Assembly: GCA_903866255.1 (NCBI GenBank)
Contig: CAIPMW010000116.1
Span: 1 to 32,041 of the forward strand
DNA length: 32,041 nt
Source: an uncultured Chlorobiaceae bacterium
Lineage (GTDB): Bacteria; Bacteroidota; Chlorobiia; Chlorobiales; Chlorobiaceae
Direction of reading: 5' to 3'
Both the position numbers and the translations under genes were made by a program. A model generated the notes under the pieces. It did no database searches, was not told the DNA's origin, and saw only the letters and a list, made by a program, of their open reading frames with translations. Of the stretch, positions 8,947 through 17,790 are shown in pieces (the first letter of the stretch is position 1; each line of letters begins with the position of its first letter).

Positions 8947-11205
8947 ATGGATGAAACCAAATCAAATCTGCATACGATTACCGGTGCTATGCGTGGTCGT
9001 TTGTTGATAGACAGCCTTGTGAAGTATGTGATGACATTTGGGGGTATCAGTGTCATCGTTGCTATCAGTCTGATTTTTTTCTATTTGGCGAGTGTCTCAT
9101 ATCCGCTTTTTAAGCCTGTGGAAGTCAGTGACTGGACATCTTATAAGATGCCTGGTGGAATATCTGCGAATACGGTTCATATCTCGTCAGAAGAACAGCG
9201 CGAAATTGGCGCACGTTTTACTGATAACGGAGTGGTGCACTTCTTCAATATGCACAATGGAAAGCCCTTCGGGGAGATTAACATCAAAATCCCTGATGGT
9301 GTTGCCGTAACCAGTTTTGGAGCAGGGGACCCTTCTGATTACACCGCTATTTATGGACTCTCTGACGGGCGTGCGGTCGTTGTCAAACAAACCTATACGG
9401 TTACGTTTGATGCCGCCAACAAACGAGTTATTCAGCCTGCGATTGAGTACCCCCTTGGTGAAACGCCTCTTGTGCTTGACAAAACCGGTTCTGCGATTCA
9501 GAAAATCGCCATACAAGGCAAGGGTGATGCAACTACCATGGTGGCATTGACCAAGGATGGTCGGTTGCTTCTGAAGGGATTGACTTCGACAAAAAATCTT
9601 TTGACTGACGAAAATCAGGTCGAAAGTGTTTCGAGCACTCTTACAGGGGTCTCCGGTGATATACAGGATATCATTATTGAGGTCAAACAACGCGAGTTAT
9701 ATATAGGGCACGGTGGTCAGTTTGTCACCCATTTTGATATATCGGATAAATCGCAGCCGCGATTAGTGCAGAAACAGAAAGTTGTTGCTGATGGCGAAAA
9801 ATTGACAGCCCTCAATATCCTCAGCGGAGGGTTTTCGCTCATAGTGGGTACCGACAAAGGTAATCTTGGTCAATGGTTTCTCGTCCGGGATGCAAACAAC
9901 AATTATACGCTGACTCACATTCGCGACTTCAAGCCAATGAAAGGGAAAGTCACAACCCTTGTCCCTGAATATTTTCGTAAAGGTTTTGTTGTGGCTGACA
10001 ACCAGGGTTCGGTCGGCCTCTATTACGCCACCTCTCAAAAATTGTTATGGCAAGATTTGGTAGGCAAGGGTGAAATTAAAGCTGCAGAAATAACACCACG
10101 AGCCAATGGTCTTGCAATCCAAAGCGCGGACGGGAAACTTTACGTTGCTAACGTGCATAACGAGTTCCCTGAGGTCTCATTTTCCTCCCTGTGGCAAAAA
10201 GTGTGGTATGAGAGTTACGACAAGCCTGAATTTATATGGCAATCTGCAGCCTCTACAAATGATTTTGAGCCAAAGTTCAGCCTTTCGCCCTTGACTTTGG
10301 GAACACTCAAGGCCGCTTTCTACGCTATGCTCCTTGCTACTCCGTTAGCTCTTCTTTCTGCCATATATGGCGGCTACTTTATGTCACCAAAAATGCGTGG
10401 CTGGGCCAAGCCATCCATCGAAATAATGGAGGCGCTTCCAACGGTTATTCTCGGTTTTCTGGCAGGATTATGGCTCGCGCCACTGGTCGAAAACAATTTG
10501 GCGGGTATTCTCCTCTCGTTTGTTTTGGTACCCGCCATAATAATGCTGGCCGCGTTGTTCTGGCATTATCTCCCTGAAAACCTTACCAACCGCGTTCGTC
10601 CTGGTTGGGAAGCAGCCCTGCTTATGCCTGTGGTCATTTTTGGCATCTGGATGGCTTATGATTTGGGACATCCGATAGAAGCATATCTCTTTGGCGGCGA
10701 CATGCCCCACTGGCTGACAACCGAGATGGGGATCCGCTATGAACAGCGCAATTCACTGGTAGTTGGCATTGCCATGGGATTTGCTGTAACACCCACTATC
10801 TTTTCAATTGCTGAAGACGCAATATTCAGTGTCCCAAAACATCTTACCACCGGATCATTGGCATTGGGAGCTACTCCCTGGCAGACTCTCAAAAACGTCG
10901 TACTGCTCACCGCAAGTCCCGGCATTTTTTCAGGTGTTATGATTGGCATGGGGCGTGCAGTTGGCGAAACGATGATTGTGCTTATGGCCACCGGCAATAC
11001 TGCGGTGATGGATTTGAGTATCTTTACCGGATTTCGCACGCTTGCGGCCAACGTCGGTGTGGAAATGCCTGAGGCGGCGGTAGGCACAACCCATTTTCGT
11101 CTGCTGTTCGTTTGCGCGCTTGTTCTCTTCGCCTTTACCTTTATTGTTAATACGCTTGCAGAACTGATACGCGAGCGGCTTCGTACCAAATACAAGAGCA
11201 TTTAA
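8947..11205 (+). CDS. pstC: Phosphate ABC transporter permease PstC, large form
   Basis: This 752-residue inner-membrane permease is more than twice the size of E. coli PstC. After one N-terminal membrane segment (about 27-50) comes a roughly 390-residue periplasmic region with repeated beta-strand patterns, possibly propeller-like. The MetI-type permease domain (about 450-750) follows, with its EAA loop around 630-690 ([16 protein letters not shown], then GRAVGETM). Large PstC proteins of this kind are typical of Pseudomonas, Vibrio and relatives, which supports acquisition from Gammaproteobacteria. It pairs with the similarly enlarged PstA, 14 bases downstream. The role of the extra domain is unknown. 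Confidence 0.92.
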   Translation: MDETKSNLHTITGAMRGRLLIDSLVKYVMTFGGISVIVAISLIFFYLASVSYPLFKPVEVSDWTSYKMPGGISANTVHISSEEQREIGARFTDNGVVHFFNMHNGKPFGEINIKIPDGVAVTSFGAGDPSDYTAIYGLSDGRAVVVKQTYTVTFDAANKRVIQPAIEYPLGETPLVLDKTGSAIQKIAIQGKGDATTMVALTKDGRLLLKGLTSTKNLLTDENQVESVSSTLTGVSGDIQDIIIEVKQRELYIGHGGQFVTHFDISDKSQPRLVQKQKVVADGEKLTALNILSGGFSLIVGTDKGNLGQWFLVRDANNNYTLTHIRDFKPMKGKVTTLVPEYFRKGFVVADNQGSVGLYYATSQKLLWQDLVGKGEIKAAEITPRANGLAIQSADGKLYVANVHNEFPEVSFSSLWQKVWYESYDKPEFIWQSAASTNDFEPKFSLSPLTLGTLKAAFYAMLLATPLALLSAIYGGYFMSPKMRGWAKPSIEIMEALPTVILGFLAGLWLAPLVENNLAGILLSFVLVPAIIMLAALFWHYLPENLTNRVRPGWEAALLMPVVIFGIWMAYDLGHPIEAYLFGGDMPHWLTTEMGIRYEQRNSLVVGIAMGFAVTPTIFSIAEDAIFSVPKHLTTGSLALGATPWQTLKNVVLLTASPGIFSGVMIGMGRAVGETMIVLMATGNTAVMDLSIFTGFRTLAANVGVEMPEAAVGTTHFRLLFVCALVLFAFTFIVNTLAELIRERLRTKYKSI

Positions 11206-11219
11206 AGAGAGAGTAGTAC

Positions 11220-12875
11220 ATGAAAGAGTGGATCAAATCAGGTACCCCATGGATATGGAGTACGGCAGGTGGACTTGCCGTCGCCCTGGTGATGGTGTTC
11301 GGTGTGTTATGGATGACCGCAGCTCGAGGGCTCCCCTATTTCTGGCCATCGCAGGTAGTCGAGACAGCATTTATCGAAAAAGATGGCAGCAAAATCCGTC
11401 TTATTGGTGAAATCAGAGAACGCGAAGAAGTTGCCGTTCGGCGTCTCGTTGAGTCGGGGTTCACCATTCCCGGTAATGAGAAATTTACCACTCGTTATCT
11501 GCTTAAATCAGGCAATCGCGACGTAGCCGGATTTGACTTCAAATGGTACCCTGCGCCATTGTTGAGCAAGTTTACCTATCCTGATAATGTTCTGACTGTT
11601 GAGCGTCGTGAATGGGGTAATTTTTATGGTCACCTCAAATCAGTCAAAGAAAATGGTGTCGTTGTCGCCAACGGCGATTTCGCTCTGCCGGAGTTGCAAA
11701 AGCGGGTTGAACGTGCTCGAAAGCTGTTTGACGAAATATTTCGTATCGAGAAACAGGAGATCGGTGATGTCAATTTCGAACTTGAGAAACTGCGGTTGAA
11801 AGAGCGCAAGTTGCAGTTAGCTGGTAAACTCGACGAAGCAGCAAACCAATCTATTCAGAATCAGCGTCTTGAAACTAACGGACGATTTGCTGAAATCCAG
11901 TCGCGTCTCGATAAATTGCGAGCGGAAATCGGGCGTGACACTCTGAGTGCTGAAGTGATGGATGGCAAGGTTGTTGATGTGCCTCTCTCTAAAGTCTCAG
12001 AAGTATATCGCGCCAATAGCTTGAACATCGGCGACAAAATCGGATTCTACTTCCGTAAGCTTTACGCCTTCGGAACAGAGGATCCTCGTGAAGCCAATAC
12101 CGAGGGTGGAATATTTCCTGCAATTTTCGGTACGGTAATGCTGGTCATCATGATGTCGATTCTCGTTATGCCGCTTGGGGTGATCGCTGCGGTTTACATG
12201 CGTGAGTATGCTGGCCACGGTATGTTTATCCGAGTCATTCGCATTGCGGTTAATAATCTGGCCGGAGTGCCCTCTATCGTCTATGGCGTGTTTGGCCTTG
12301 GTTTCTTCGTCTACTCGCTGGGAGGCACTATAGATCAACTCTTTTTTTCTGAAGCCTTGCCGGCTCCAACGTTTGGAAGTCCAGGTATCTTGTGGTCATC
12401 TCTTACGTTAGCCATTCTGACCTTGCCGGTTGTTATTGTATCTACTGAGGAGGGATTGGCACGGGTGCCGCGCAGTCTTCGCGAAGGCAGTCTGGCACTG
12501 GGTGCAACCAAGGCGGAAACCCTGTGGCGTACTGTATTGCCCATGGCCAGCCCAGCCATGATGACCGGTCTGATTCTTGCCATAGCTCGCGCAGCAGGAG
12601 AGACCGCACCATTGATGCTGGTTGGTGTGGTGAAATTGGCCCCAAGTCTTCCACTCGATGGACATTTCCCTTATTTTCACCTGGAGCGGCAGTTCATGCA
12701 CTTGGGCTTCCATATCTATGATGTTGGTTTCCAGAGCCCTAACATAGAAGCAGCGCGGCCTTTGGTCTATGCTACAGCCTTTTTGCTTGTCCTGGTCATC
12801 GTGGTGCTCAACCTTGCAGCGGTTTCACTCCGTAATAAGTTACGCGAGAATTATCGTGTTCTGGAAGGTATATGA
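11220..12875 (+). CDS. pstA: Phosphate ABC transporter permease PstA, large form
   Basis: This is the 551-residue partner permease. One membrane segment (about 13-33) is followed by a roughly 260-residue periplasmic region containing a charged, coiled-coil-like stretch (about 160-240, rich in E, K, R and L). The permease domain (about 300-545) has the EAA-type loop [22 protein letters not shown] and ARAAGETAP. It is nearly twice the usual PstA length and matches the gammaproteobacterial large form. A purine-rich AGAGAGAG lies before the ATG. pstB follows about 40 bases later. The extra domains of PstC and PstA may contact each other or the periplasmic proteins; this is inference. Confidence 0.92.
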   Translation: MKEWIKSGTPWIWSTAGGLAVALVMVFGVLWMTAARGLPYFWPSQVVETAFIEKDGSKIRLIGEIREREEVAVRRLVESGFTIPGNEKFTTRYLLKSGNRDVAGFDFKWYPAPLLSKFTYPDNVLTVERREWGNFYGHLKSVKENGVVVANGDFALPELQKRVERARKLFDEIFRIEKQEIGDVNFELEKLRLKERKLQLAGKLDEAANQSIQNQRLETNGRFAEIQSRLDKLRAEIGRDTLSAEVMDGKVVDVPLSKVSEVYRANSLNIGDKIGFYFRKLYAFGTEDPREANTEGGIFPAIFGTVMLVIMMSILVMPLGVIAAVYMREYAGHGMFIRVIRIAVNNLAGVPSIVYGVFGLGFFVYSLGGTIDQLFFSEALPAPTFGSPGILWSSLTLAILTLPVVIVSTEEGLARVPRSLREGSLALGATKAETLWRTVLPMASPAMMTGLILAIARAAGETAPLMLVGVVKLAPSLPLDGHFPYFHLERQFMHLGFHIYDVGFQSPNIEAARPLVYATAFLLVLVIVVLNLAAVSLRNKLRENYRVLEGI

Positions 12876-12915
12876 TGTACAATTCAAACCAACCTACAAA
12901 CCGGATACCCAATTG

Positions 12916-13770
12916 ATGAGTACGCCAGAAGCGAATACGATACAACCGAAAACCTCAACACTGGACATGAGTAACTTACTTGGGCGGATGAGTGGTTCTC
13001 AAACCAGTGCTCCGTTTACTGTTTGCCTCGAAGCAAAGAATCTCAACCTTTACTATGGCACAACCCGCGCATTGATTGATGTGAACGTCCAGATTCCCAA
13101 ACAGCAGGTCACTGCGTTCATCGGCCCCAGTGGCTGTGGTAAATCCACCTTGCTGCGCTGTTTCAACCGCATGAACGATCTGGTTGATAATTGCAGCATC
13201 AAGGGCCAGGTACTCCTCGATAATGACGATATTTATCATCAAGCAGTCAAGGTTCCATTGCTGCGTCGTCGCGTCGGGATGGTGTTCCAGAAGCCAAATC
13301 CTTTCCCCAAATCGATTTTCGAAAACGTTGCCTATGGATTGCGAACCATGGGGGTGAAAAACAAGAAAATATTGAGCGAATCCGTCGAACGTGCACTTAA
13401 CGGAGCTGCGTTGTGGGACGAAGTCAAAGATCGGCTCGATTCAAATGGTTTAAGCCTGTCAGGCGGCCAGCAGCAGCGACTTGTTATTGCCCGGGCCATT
13501 GCGCTGGAACCCGAAGTATTGCTCCTTGATGAACCATGTTCAGCTCTTGATCCTATCGCGACGGCTAAAATTGAAGAACTCCTGGTTGAACTCAAAGATC
13601 GTTTTACCATTGTTATTGTTACGCATAACATGCAACAGGCTGCTCGGGTTTCAAATTTCACAGCATTCATGCATCTTGGTGAGATGGTAGAATTTTCTGA
13701 CACAACGACACTTTTTACTACACCAAAATCTGAACGCACGAACGACTATATCACTGGTCGATTTGGCTGA
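12916..13770 (+). CDS. pstB: Phosphate ABC transporter ATPase PstB
   Basis: This 284-residue ATPase powers PstCA. It has Walker A (GPSGCGKST), the Q-loop region ([13 protein letters not shown], typical of PstB), the signature LSGGQQQR, Walker B with the catalytic Glu ([13 protein letters not shown]) and the H-loop (VTHNMQQA). About 40 extra N-terminal residues precede the core. The frame is open well upstream (to 12769), but that part overlaps pstA and looks non-coding, so the ATG at 12916 (MSTPEANT) is chosen. It completes the pump in the same operon. Confidence 0.96.
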   Translation: MSTPEANTIQPKTSTLDMSNLLGRMSGSQTSAPFTVCLEAKNLNLYYGTTRALIDVNVQIPKQQVTAFIGPSGCGKSTLLRCFNRMNDLVDNCSIKGQVLLDNDDIYHQAVKVPLLRRRVGMVFQKPNPFPKSIFENVAYGLRTMGVKNKKILSESVERALNGAALWDEVKDRLDSNGLSLSGGQQQRLVIARAIALEPEVLLLDEPCSALDPIATAKIEELLVELKDRFTIVIVTHNMQQAARVSNFTAFMHLGEMVEFSDTTTLFTTPKSERTNDYITGRFG

Positions 13771-13793
13771 TCATAAACAAGGAGAAGATTGCT

Positions 13794-14480
13794 ATGCCGG
13801 AAAAACATACCCTGGGAAGTTTCGATCAGGATCTGGACTTGCTGCGAGATGCGGTTCAGCATCTTGCCGATCTTACCCAAAATGCAATTAAGAATGCTAT
13901 GCAGGCACTGCTGAGTAGCGATCATGATTTGGCACAGGTCGTTATCGACAGTGACCTTGTCATCAATCAGCTCCAACAGCAGATACTTTTCCAGATGAAC
14001 ATTGTTCTGGCTCGACAGCAGGCTATGGCGCAGGATCTTCGTGAAATTATGGCCGCTGGCCGTATAGCCGCACATCTGGAACGAGTAGCCGCTCATGCAA
14101 AAAATATTGCCCGCCGTACTCTGGAGCTGGATAGAACCGTGGATGAGGAGATCGGCAGCCAGCTCATTTGGATGAATGAACGAATAAGCTCCATGCTTCA
14201 GCAGGTAATGGGCGCCTACCAGAGACGCAATGTTGAAGAATCAATAATAGCGTGGAGCAGCGACGATGAATTGGATCGTGTATACAGTAAACTTTTTTTA
14301 CATTTACTCGATAGGATGCAACATAATCCTGATTCAATTAAAACAGCAATACTCCTTTTATTTATTGCCAAAGGGCTTGAGCGGGAAGGCGATCATGTCA
14401 TCAATATTGCAGAAGAAATTCACTTTATGGTTACAGGAACCCCATTGCGGAGCCTTGGTTCCACATTGGATTCTCATTAA
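13794..14480 (+). CDS. phoU: PhoU-family phosphate regulator (second copy, pst operon)
   Basis: This 228-residue PhoU protein has two three-helix repeats: MAQDLREIMAAGRIAAHLERVAAHAKNIARR in the first and KGLEREGDHVINIAEEIHFMVTG in the second. It lies 23 bases after pstB with a strong Shine-Dalgarno (AAGGAG), the standard position at the end of a pst operon. It differs substantially from the copy at 2903, so the two are unlikely to be a recent duplication; this one probably came with the operon. It would couple Pst flux to the sensor kinase. Confidence 0.94.
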   Translation: MPEKHTLGSFDQDLDLLRDAVQHLADLTQNAIKNAMQALLSSDHDLAQVVIDSDLVINQLQQQILFQMNIVLARQQAMAQDLREIMAAGRIAAHLERVAAHAKNIARRTLELDRTVDEEIGSQLIWMNERISSMLQQVMGAYQRRNVEESIIAWSSDDELDRVYSKLFLHLLDRMQHNPDSIKTAILLLFIAKGLEREGDHVINIAEEIHFMVTGTPLRSLGSTLDSH

Positions 14481-14597
14481 ATTTTTTGCATTAGCTGCGT
14501 ATTGTGTGTCCAATTCGAAAATCGCACTCTGGGTTAGAGGCAAATATTTTGGTGAAACAACAGGATCATGAGGTAAACAAATTAATCAACATTCTCT

Positions 14598-15053
14598 ATG
14601 CAAAAAAAACAAAACGTGCTTTTTCTCTGTACCGGCAACTCCTGTCGGAGCCAGATGGCCGAAGGGATACTTCGCCACCTGGCTGGTGAGCGTTTCGAAG
14701 CGTTGAGCGCAGGACTTGAGCCTGGTAATCAAGTCCATCCTTTTGCGATACAGGTTATGAAGGAAATTGGTATTGATATCAGTTCTCAACAACCCAAGGC
14801 TGTAGATCTCTACCTTGGAAAAAAAATGATTCATTACATGATGATTGTATGTAACAAGGCACAATCAACCTGCCCGAGGGTCTGGCCAGGGCTTCCAAAT
14901 GAAAAACGTTATTACTGGCCAGTCAATGATCCTGCGGTGATTTCCGGTTCAATAGAAGAGCAGTTGATGGTTTTCCGTGATGTGCGTGACGAACTGGAGG
15001 AAAAAATAACCTCCTGGATTAACAAAATTCCATCGCTTGATTCTTTATGCTGA
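14598..15053 (+). CDS. arsC: Thioredoxin-coupled arsenate reductase
   Basis: This 151-residue cytosolic enzyme would reduce arsenate to arsenite. It has the low-molecular-weight phosphatase fold with the P-loop CTGNSCRS (C11 nucleophile, R17, S18). It also carries C85 and C92 seven residues apart, the same spacing as the redox pair C82/C89 of Staphylococcus pI258 ArsC. NDPA supplies the general-acid Asp (D111). These extra cysteines favour arsenate reductase over a tyrosine phosphatase. No arsenite exporter or ArsR is nearby. Its place after the pst operon makes sense because Pst pumps also admit arsenate. No Shine-Dalgarno is apparent. It overlaps the converging gene by nine bases. Confidence 0.9.
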   Translation: MQKKQNVLFLCTGNSCRSQMAEGILRHLAGERFEALSAGLEPGNQVHPFAIQVMKEIGIDISSQQPKAVDLYLGKKMIHYMMIVCNKAQSTCPRVWPGLPNEKRYYWPVNDPAVISGSIEEQLMVFRDVRDELEEKITSWINKIPSLDSLC

Positions 15054-15707
15054 ACCATCATGCTGGTCTGAAAGTGGTTCCGAGGGCTGCTGAAACTGCA
15101 CCGGAGCTTCGGCAATTTTCCTGAAAAGCCTCATCTGGAACAAATGTGGGAGCCAGTTCAGCAACAACGTAGCAAGCGACTCCCACAACGAAACCCACGC
15201 TACAATGGTCAGCCCTTCGGCAAAAAACTTGTCAAGAAAGGATGGATTACCCTCTTCCAAAAACAGATGATTTACCCAGAGTGAGAGCCCGAGAATAACA
15301 ATGCCAATAGTGAGGAGAATTACTGAAGTTCTCAACATTTTATTCATTGCCGCATGCTCTCGCTCTCGCTGATACATAAAGAATTTATGGACGCTGGTAC
15401 GTACTCGCAGCATAAATTCTTCGGATGGAAAATGCTCAAACATAAACCTGACAACAAAGTCGGTACGACCAATTTCAGTCACGCAATCGGTCAGATAATA
15501 CACCAAATCTTCATCAAGATCCTTTTTATGGTACGGTGCTATCTTGTCGAAGTTTTCATACAGATCCTCAACACGCCGTGCAGAGACATCAATAATAACG
15601 ATACCATCGGCCGTATGTTCGTACCGATCCAATATTCTTTTTTTCACACGTTTTTTTCCTGCTTCAGATTTTTTTGCAATATTAATCATGCAAAATATAG
15701 AGATCAT
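15045..15707 (-). CDS. Two-pass membrane protein of unknown function
   Basis: This is a 220-residue protein. The first 120 residues are charged and predicted cytosolic (beginning after a basic AKKSEAGKKRVKKRILDRYEH). Two hydrophobic segments follow (about 126-146 and 166-188), ending in a short polar tail. I do not recognise a domain. It converges on arsC with a nine-base overlap and diverges from the acid phosphatase. The phased array at 15768-15806 begins about 60 bases upstream of its start and could influence it. The start may be 15707 or the second Met at 15689. Confidence 0.75.
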   Translation of the reverse strand: MISIFCMINIAKKSEAGKKRVKKRILDRYEHTADGIVIIDVSARRVEDLYENFDKIAPYHKKDLDEDLVYYLTDCVTEIGRTDFVVRFMFEHFPSEEFMLRVRTSVHKFFMYQREREHAAMNKMLRTSVILLTIGIVILGLSLWVNHLFLEEGNPSFLDKFFAEGLTIVAWVSLWESLATLLLNWLPHLFQMRLFRKIAEAPVQFQQPSEPLSDQHDGSA

Positions 15708-16011
15708 CTTTGCTGTGATTCATAATTGCCTGCAATATAGCTCGCGGAGAGCCATGCAATTGCTGAGTTCACATGATCGTAACAATTTCTCAACACTATT
15801 TTGTTTTTGTTACTTGTCATTGCTCAGAGAACAACTGACGACGCAGAAAGAGCAAAAAATATACGTCAAGCAGCATTCGGTAACAAAAAAGTGGCTCTTC
15901 GCATCAAGCAAACAGCTTTAACTTTGGAGTAATTTTCAATATCAACAACCTCTTCTGGTACACGAGATACTCAAATATGACACAATTTAACACAACACAA
16001 AAAACAAATAT
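15708..16011. other. Divergent intergenic region
   Basis: These 304 bases lie between the minus-strand membrane protein and the acid phosphatase. They contain the phased array at 15768-15806 and nothing that looks like a gene. Confidence 0.5.
15768..15806 (+). promoter_or_regulatory. Putative Pho box array upstream of acid phosphatase
   Basis: Hexamers at 11-bp steps are TTCACA (15768), GTAACA (15779), TCAACA (15790) and a poor TTGTTT (15801). The 17 bases 15779-15795 match 23470-23486 before the porin at 16 positions. Two unrelated upstream regions sharing this block strongly suggests a common regulator. It lies about 200 bases from the phosphatase start and 60 from the divergent membrane protein, so the target promoter is not certain. 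No good -10 was found. Confidence 0.6.
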
Positions 16012-17547
16012 ATGATGAGAAAAAACCTACCCGGGATTAAATGGCAATTGCCGATCATGATTGCCTTTCTCATGTTTTCAGCATGGAGCGATTCCGTTGG
16101 TGCCAGAAAAAATGAAGCGCCTTTGCTTCGGAAAATTGAAACGATAGTGGTGATTTATGCAGAAAACCGAAGTTTTGATAATCTGTATGGGCTGTTTCCT
16201 GGGGCAAATGGCATTATAAAAAATGCTCATGGAAACCATACGGATGGTAACGATTTCAAACAACTCGACAGGGATGGAGTTACTCCTTTTGGAAAGCTTC
16301 CGTCAGTGTGGAATTCTTTGCCCACATCTGGCAGTAATAACCTGAGCTTTATCAAGGAGTTGCCAAATGAGCCATTCCGAATTGATGCTCAACCTGGCGA
16401 TGTCCCTGGAGGCATAATGCCAGACAAAGCCACGCCGGATTTAGTGCACCGGTTTTATAATAACCAGATGCAGATAAATAATGGTAAAAATAACATGTTT
16501 GCAGCATGGTCGGATGCTGGTGGCTTGTCAATGGGTTATTATGATGGTTCTGTTATGCAACTATGGAAATTAGCGCAGAAATACACATTAGCAGATAATT
16601 TTTTCATGGGCGCTTTTGGAGGATCATTTCTGAACCATTTCTGGCTGATTGCGGCATCTACTCCCTTCTACCCTGGTGCGCCAGACAACCTCAAAAGTCA
16701 ACTTGACAAAAGTAGGGTCAAGCTCACTCTTGCTGCAAACTCTCCACTCAGTGGGACAACAGGCAAGGCTGTTTACGTTGCCGACCAAGCACTGACTGAT
16801 GATGGTTATGCGGTGAATACCTTGCAGCCGACCTATCAACCAAGTGGCATCCCGCCAGCTCCAAACGGAAACTCACAACTTGCTGACTTGACCAAAAACC
16901 CTCTCCCTCCTCAAGAGTTCAAGACTATCGGCGATGCCTTGAGCGCAAAGGGAGTAAATTGGGTTTGGTACGCTGGAGCCTGGACTGAGGCATTGAATAA
17001 TCGTAGCATGATCTATAACAGTAAAAGCTCAAATTTTCAGCCGCACCACCAACCATTCAATTATTTTAAAAGATTTGACCCAACAACAACGGAGGGCTCA
17101 CTTGAACGAAAAATGCATCTGAAGGATTATTCGGATTTGCAGAAAGATATTGCAGCAGGTACGCTGCCCGCTGTTGTTTTTTACAAGCCTCAGGGTAATC
17201 TAAATCAGCATCCTGGCTATACTGATGTGATGTCAGGAGATGCCCATATAGCACAAGTGATCCATGAGTTACAGAACAGTCCACAGTGGAAAAAAATGGC
17301 AATCATTGTAACTTATGATGAAAACGGTGGTTTTTGGGATCATGTTGCACCACCGAAAGCAGATCGATGGGGGCCAGGCACACGTATTCCAGCCATTATC
17401 ATATCACCTTATGTCAAGGCTCATTTTGTTGATCATACCTTGTACGATACAACATCTATCCTGAAATTTATAACAAAGCGGTTTGAGCTTGAGCCGTTAC
17501 CGGGAGTTCGCCCTCAAGTGGGTGATTTGACCAACGCCTTTCAATAG
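16012..17547 (+). CDS. AcpA/phospholipase C-family acid phosphatase
   Basis: This is a 511-residue secreted phosphoesterase. A signal-like N-terminus (MMRKNLPGIKWQLPIMIAFL) is followed by the phosphoesterase fold of the AcpA/phospholipase C family. IVVIYAENRSFDNLYGLFPG holds the metal-binding Glu-Asn and the FDN motif near residue 55. MGYYDGSVMQLWKLAQKYTLADN is nearly diagnostic of the AcpA branch, and IVTYDENGGFWDHVAPP provides later metal ligands. Acid phosphatase is more likely than phospholipase C, but the substrate is not proven. An upstream phased array suggests phosphate-starvation control. The start is the first of two ATGs; no Shine-Dalgarno is visible. Confidence 0.88.
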   Translation: MMRKNLPGIKWQLPIMIAFLMFSAWSDSVGARKNEAPLLRKIETIVVIYAENRSFDNLYGLFPGANGIIKNAHGNHTDGNDFKQLDRDGVTPFGKLPSVWNSLPTSGSNNLSFIKELPNEPFRIDAQPGDVPGGIMPDKATPDLVHRFYNNQMQINNGKNNMFAAWSDAGGLSMGYYDGSVMQLWKLAQKYTLADNFFMGAFGGSFLNHFWLIAASTPFYPGAPDNLKSQLDKSRVKLTLAANSPLSGTTGKAVYVADQALTDDGYAVNTLQPTYQPSGIPPAPNGNSQLADLTKNPLPPQEFKTIGDALSAKGVNWVWYAGAWTEALNNRSMIYNSKSSNFQPHHQPFNYFKRFDPTTTEGSLERKMHLKDYSDLQKDIAAGTLPAVVFYKPQGNLNQHPGYTDVMSGDAHIAQVIHELQNSPQWKKMAIIVTYDENGGFWDHVAPPKADRWGPGTRIPAIIISPYVKAHFVDHTLYDTTSILKFITKRFELEPLPGVRPQVGDLTNAFQ

Positions 17548-17683
17548 AACACCTCACCAACAAACATGAGGCTGTCTCATAAGTCACATTATGGTGCAGC
17601 TTTTTTATTTGTGCCATACTTCAGTCATACCAGTAAAAACAATTTTACTATTCTACAATAATGAGTTAATGGTATTCTCAAAA

Positions 17684-17716
17684 CAGAAAGGGCTTTCTTT
17701 TCAGATAGCCCTTCTG
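17684..17716 (-). terminator. Possible terminator of the repeat-protein gene
   Basis: Bases 17684-17694 pair with 17707-17716 (CAGAA/TTCTG and GGGCT/AGCCC) with one bulged A. On the minus strand a T-rich stretch follows. It lies about 75 bases past the stop of the minus-strand repeat protein. The gap 17548-17683 also holds GGCTGTCTCATAAGT (from 17572), which resembles common insertion-sequence ends but has no transposase or partner. Confidence 0.35.
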
Positions 17717-17790
17717 CGGAATTTTCACCCTGTTGATAGTGTCTCGCGTTTACATCGCAAGAGATGAATCTGGGTGACGTGGATGTGAGA

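Noticed and set aside
9187-9690. Minus-strand open frame (167 codons) within pstC
   Set aside because: It is antisense to a conserved gene, with no motif or promoter.
12769-12915. Upstream extension of pstB
   Set aside because: It overlaps pstA and does not resemble any PstB N-terminus; the ATG at 12916 is more natural.
17572-17586. Insertion-sequence end GGCTGTCTCATAAGT
   Set aside because: It resembles common element ends, but no partner repeat, target duplication or transposase was found nearby.
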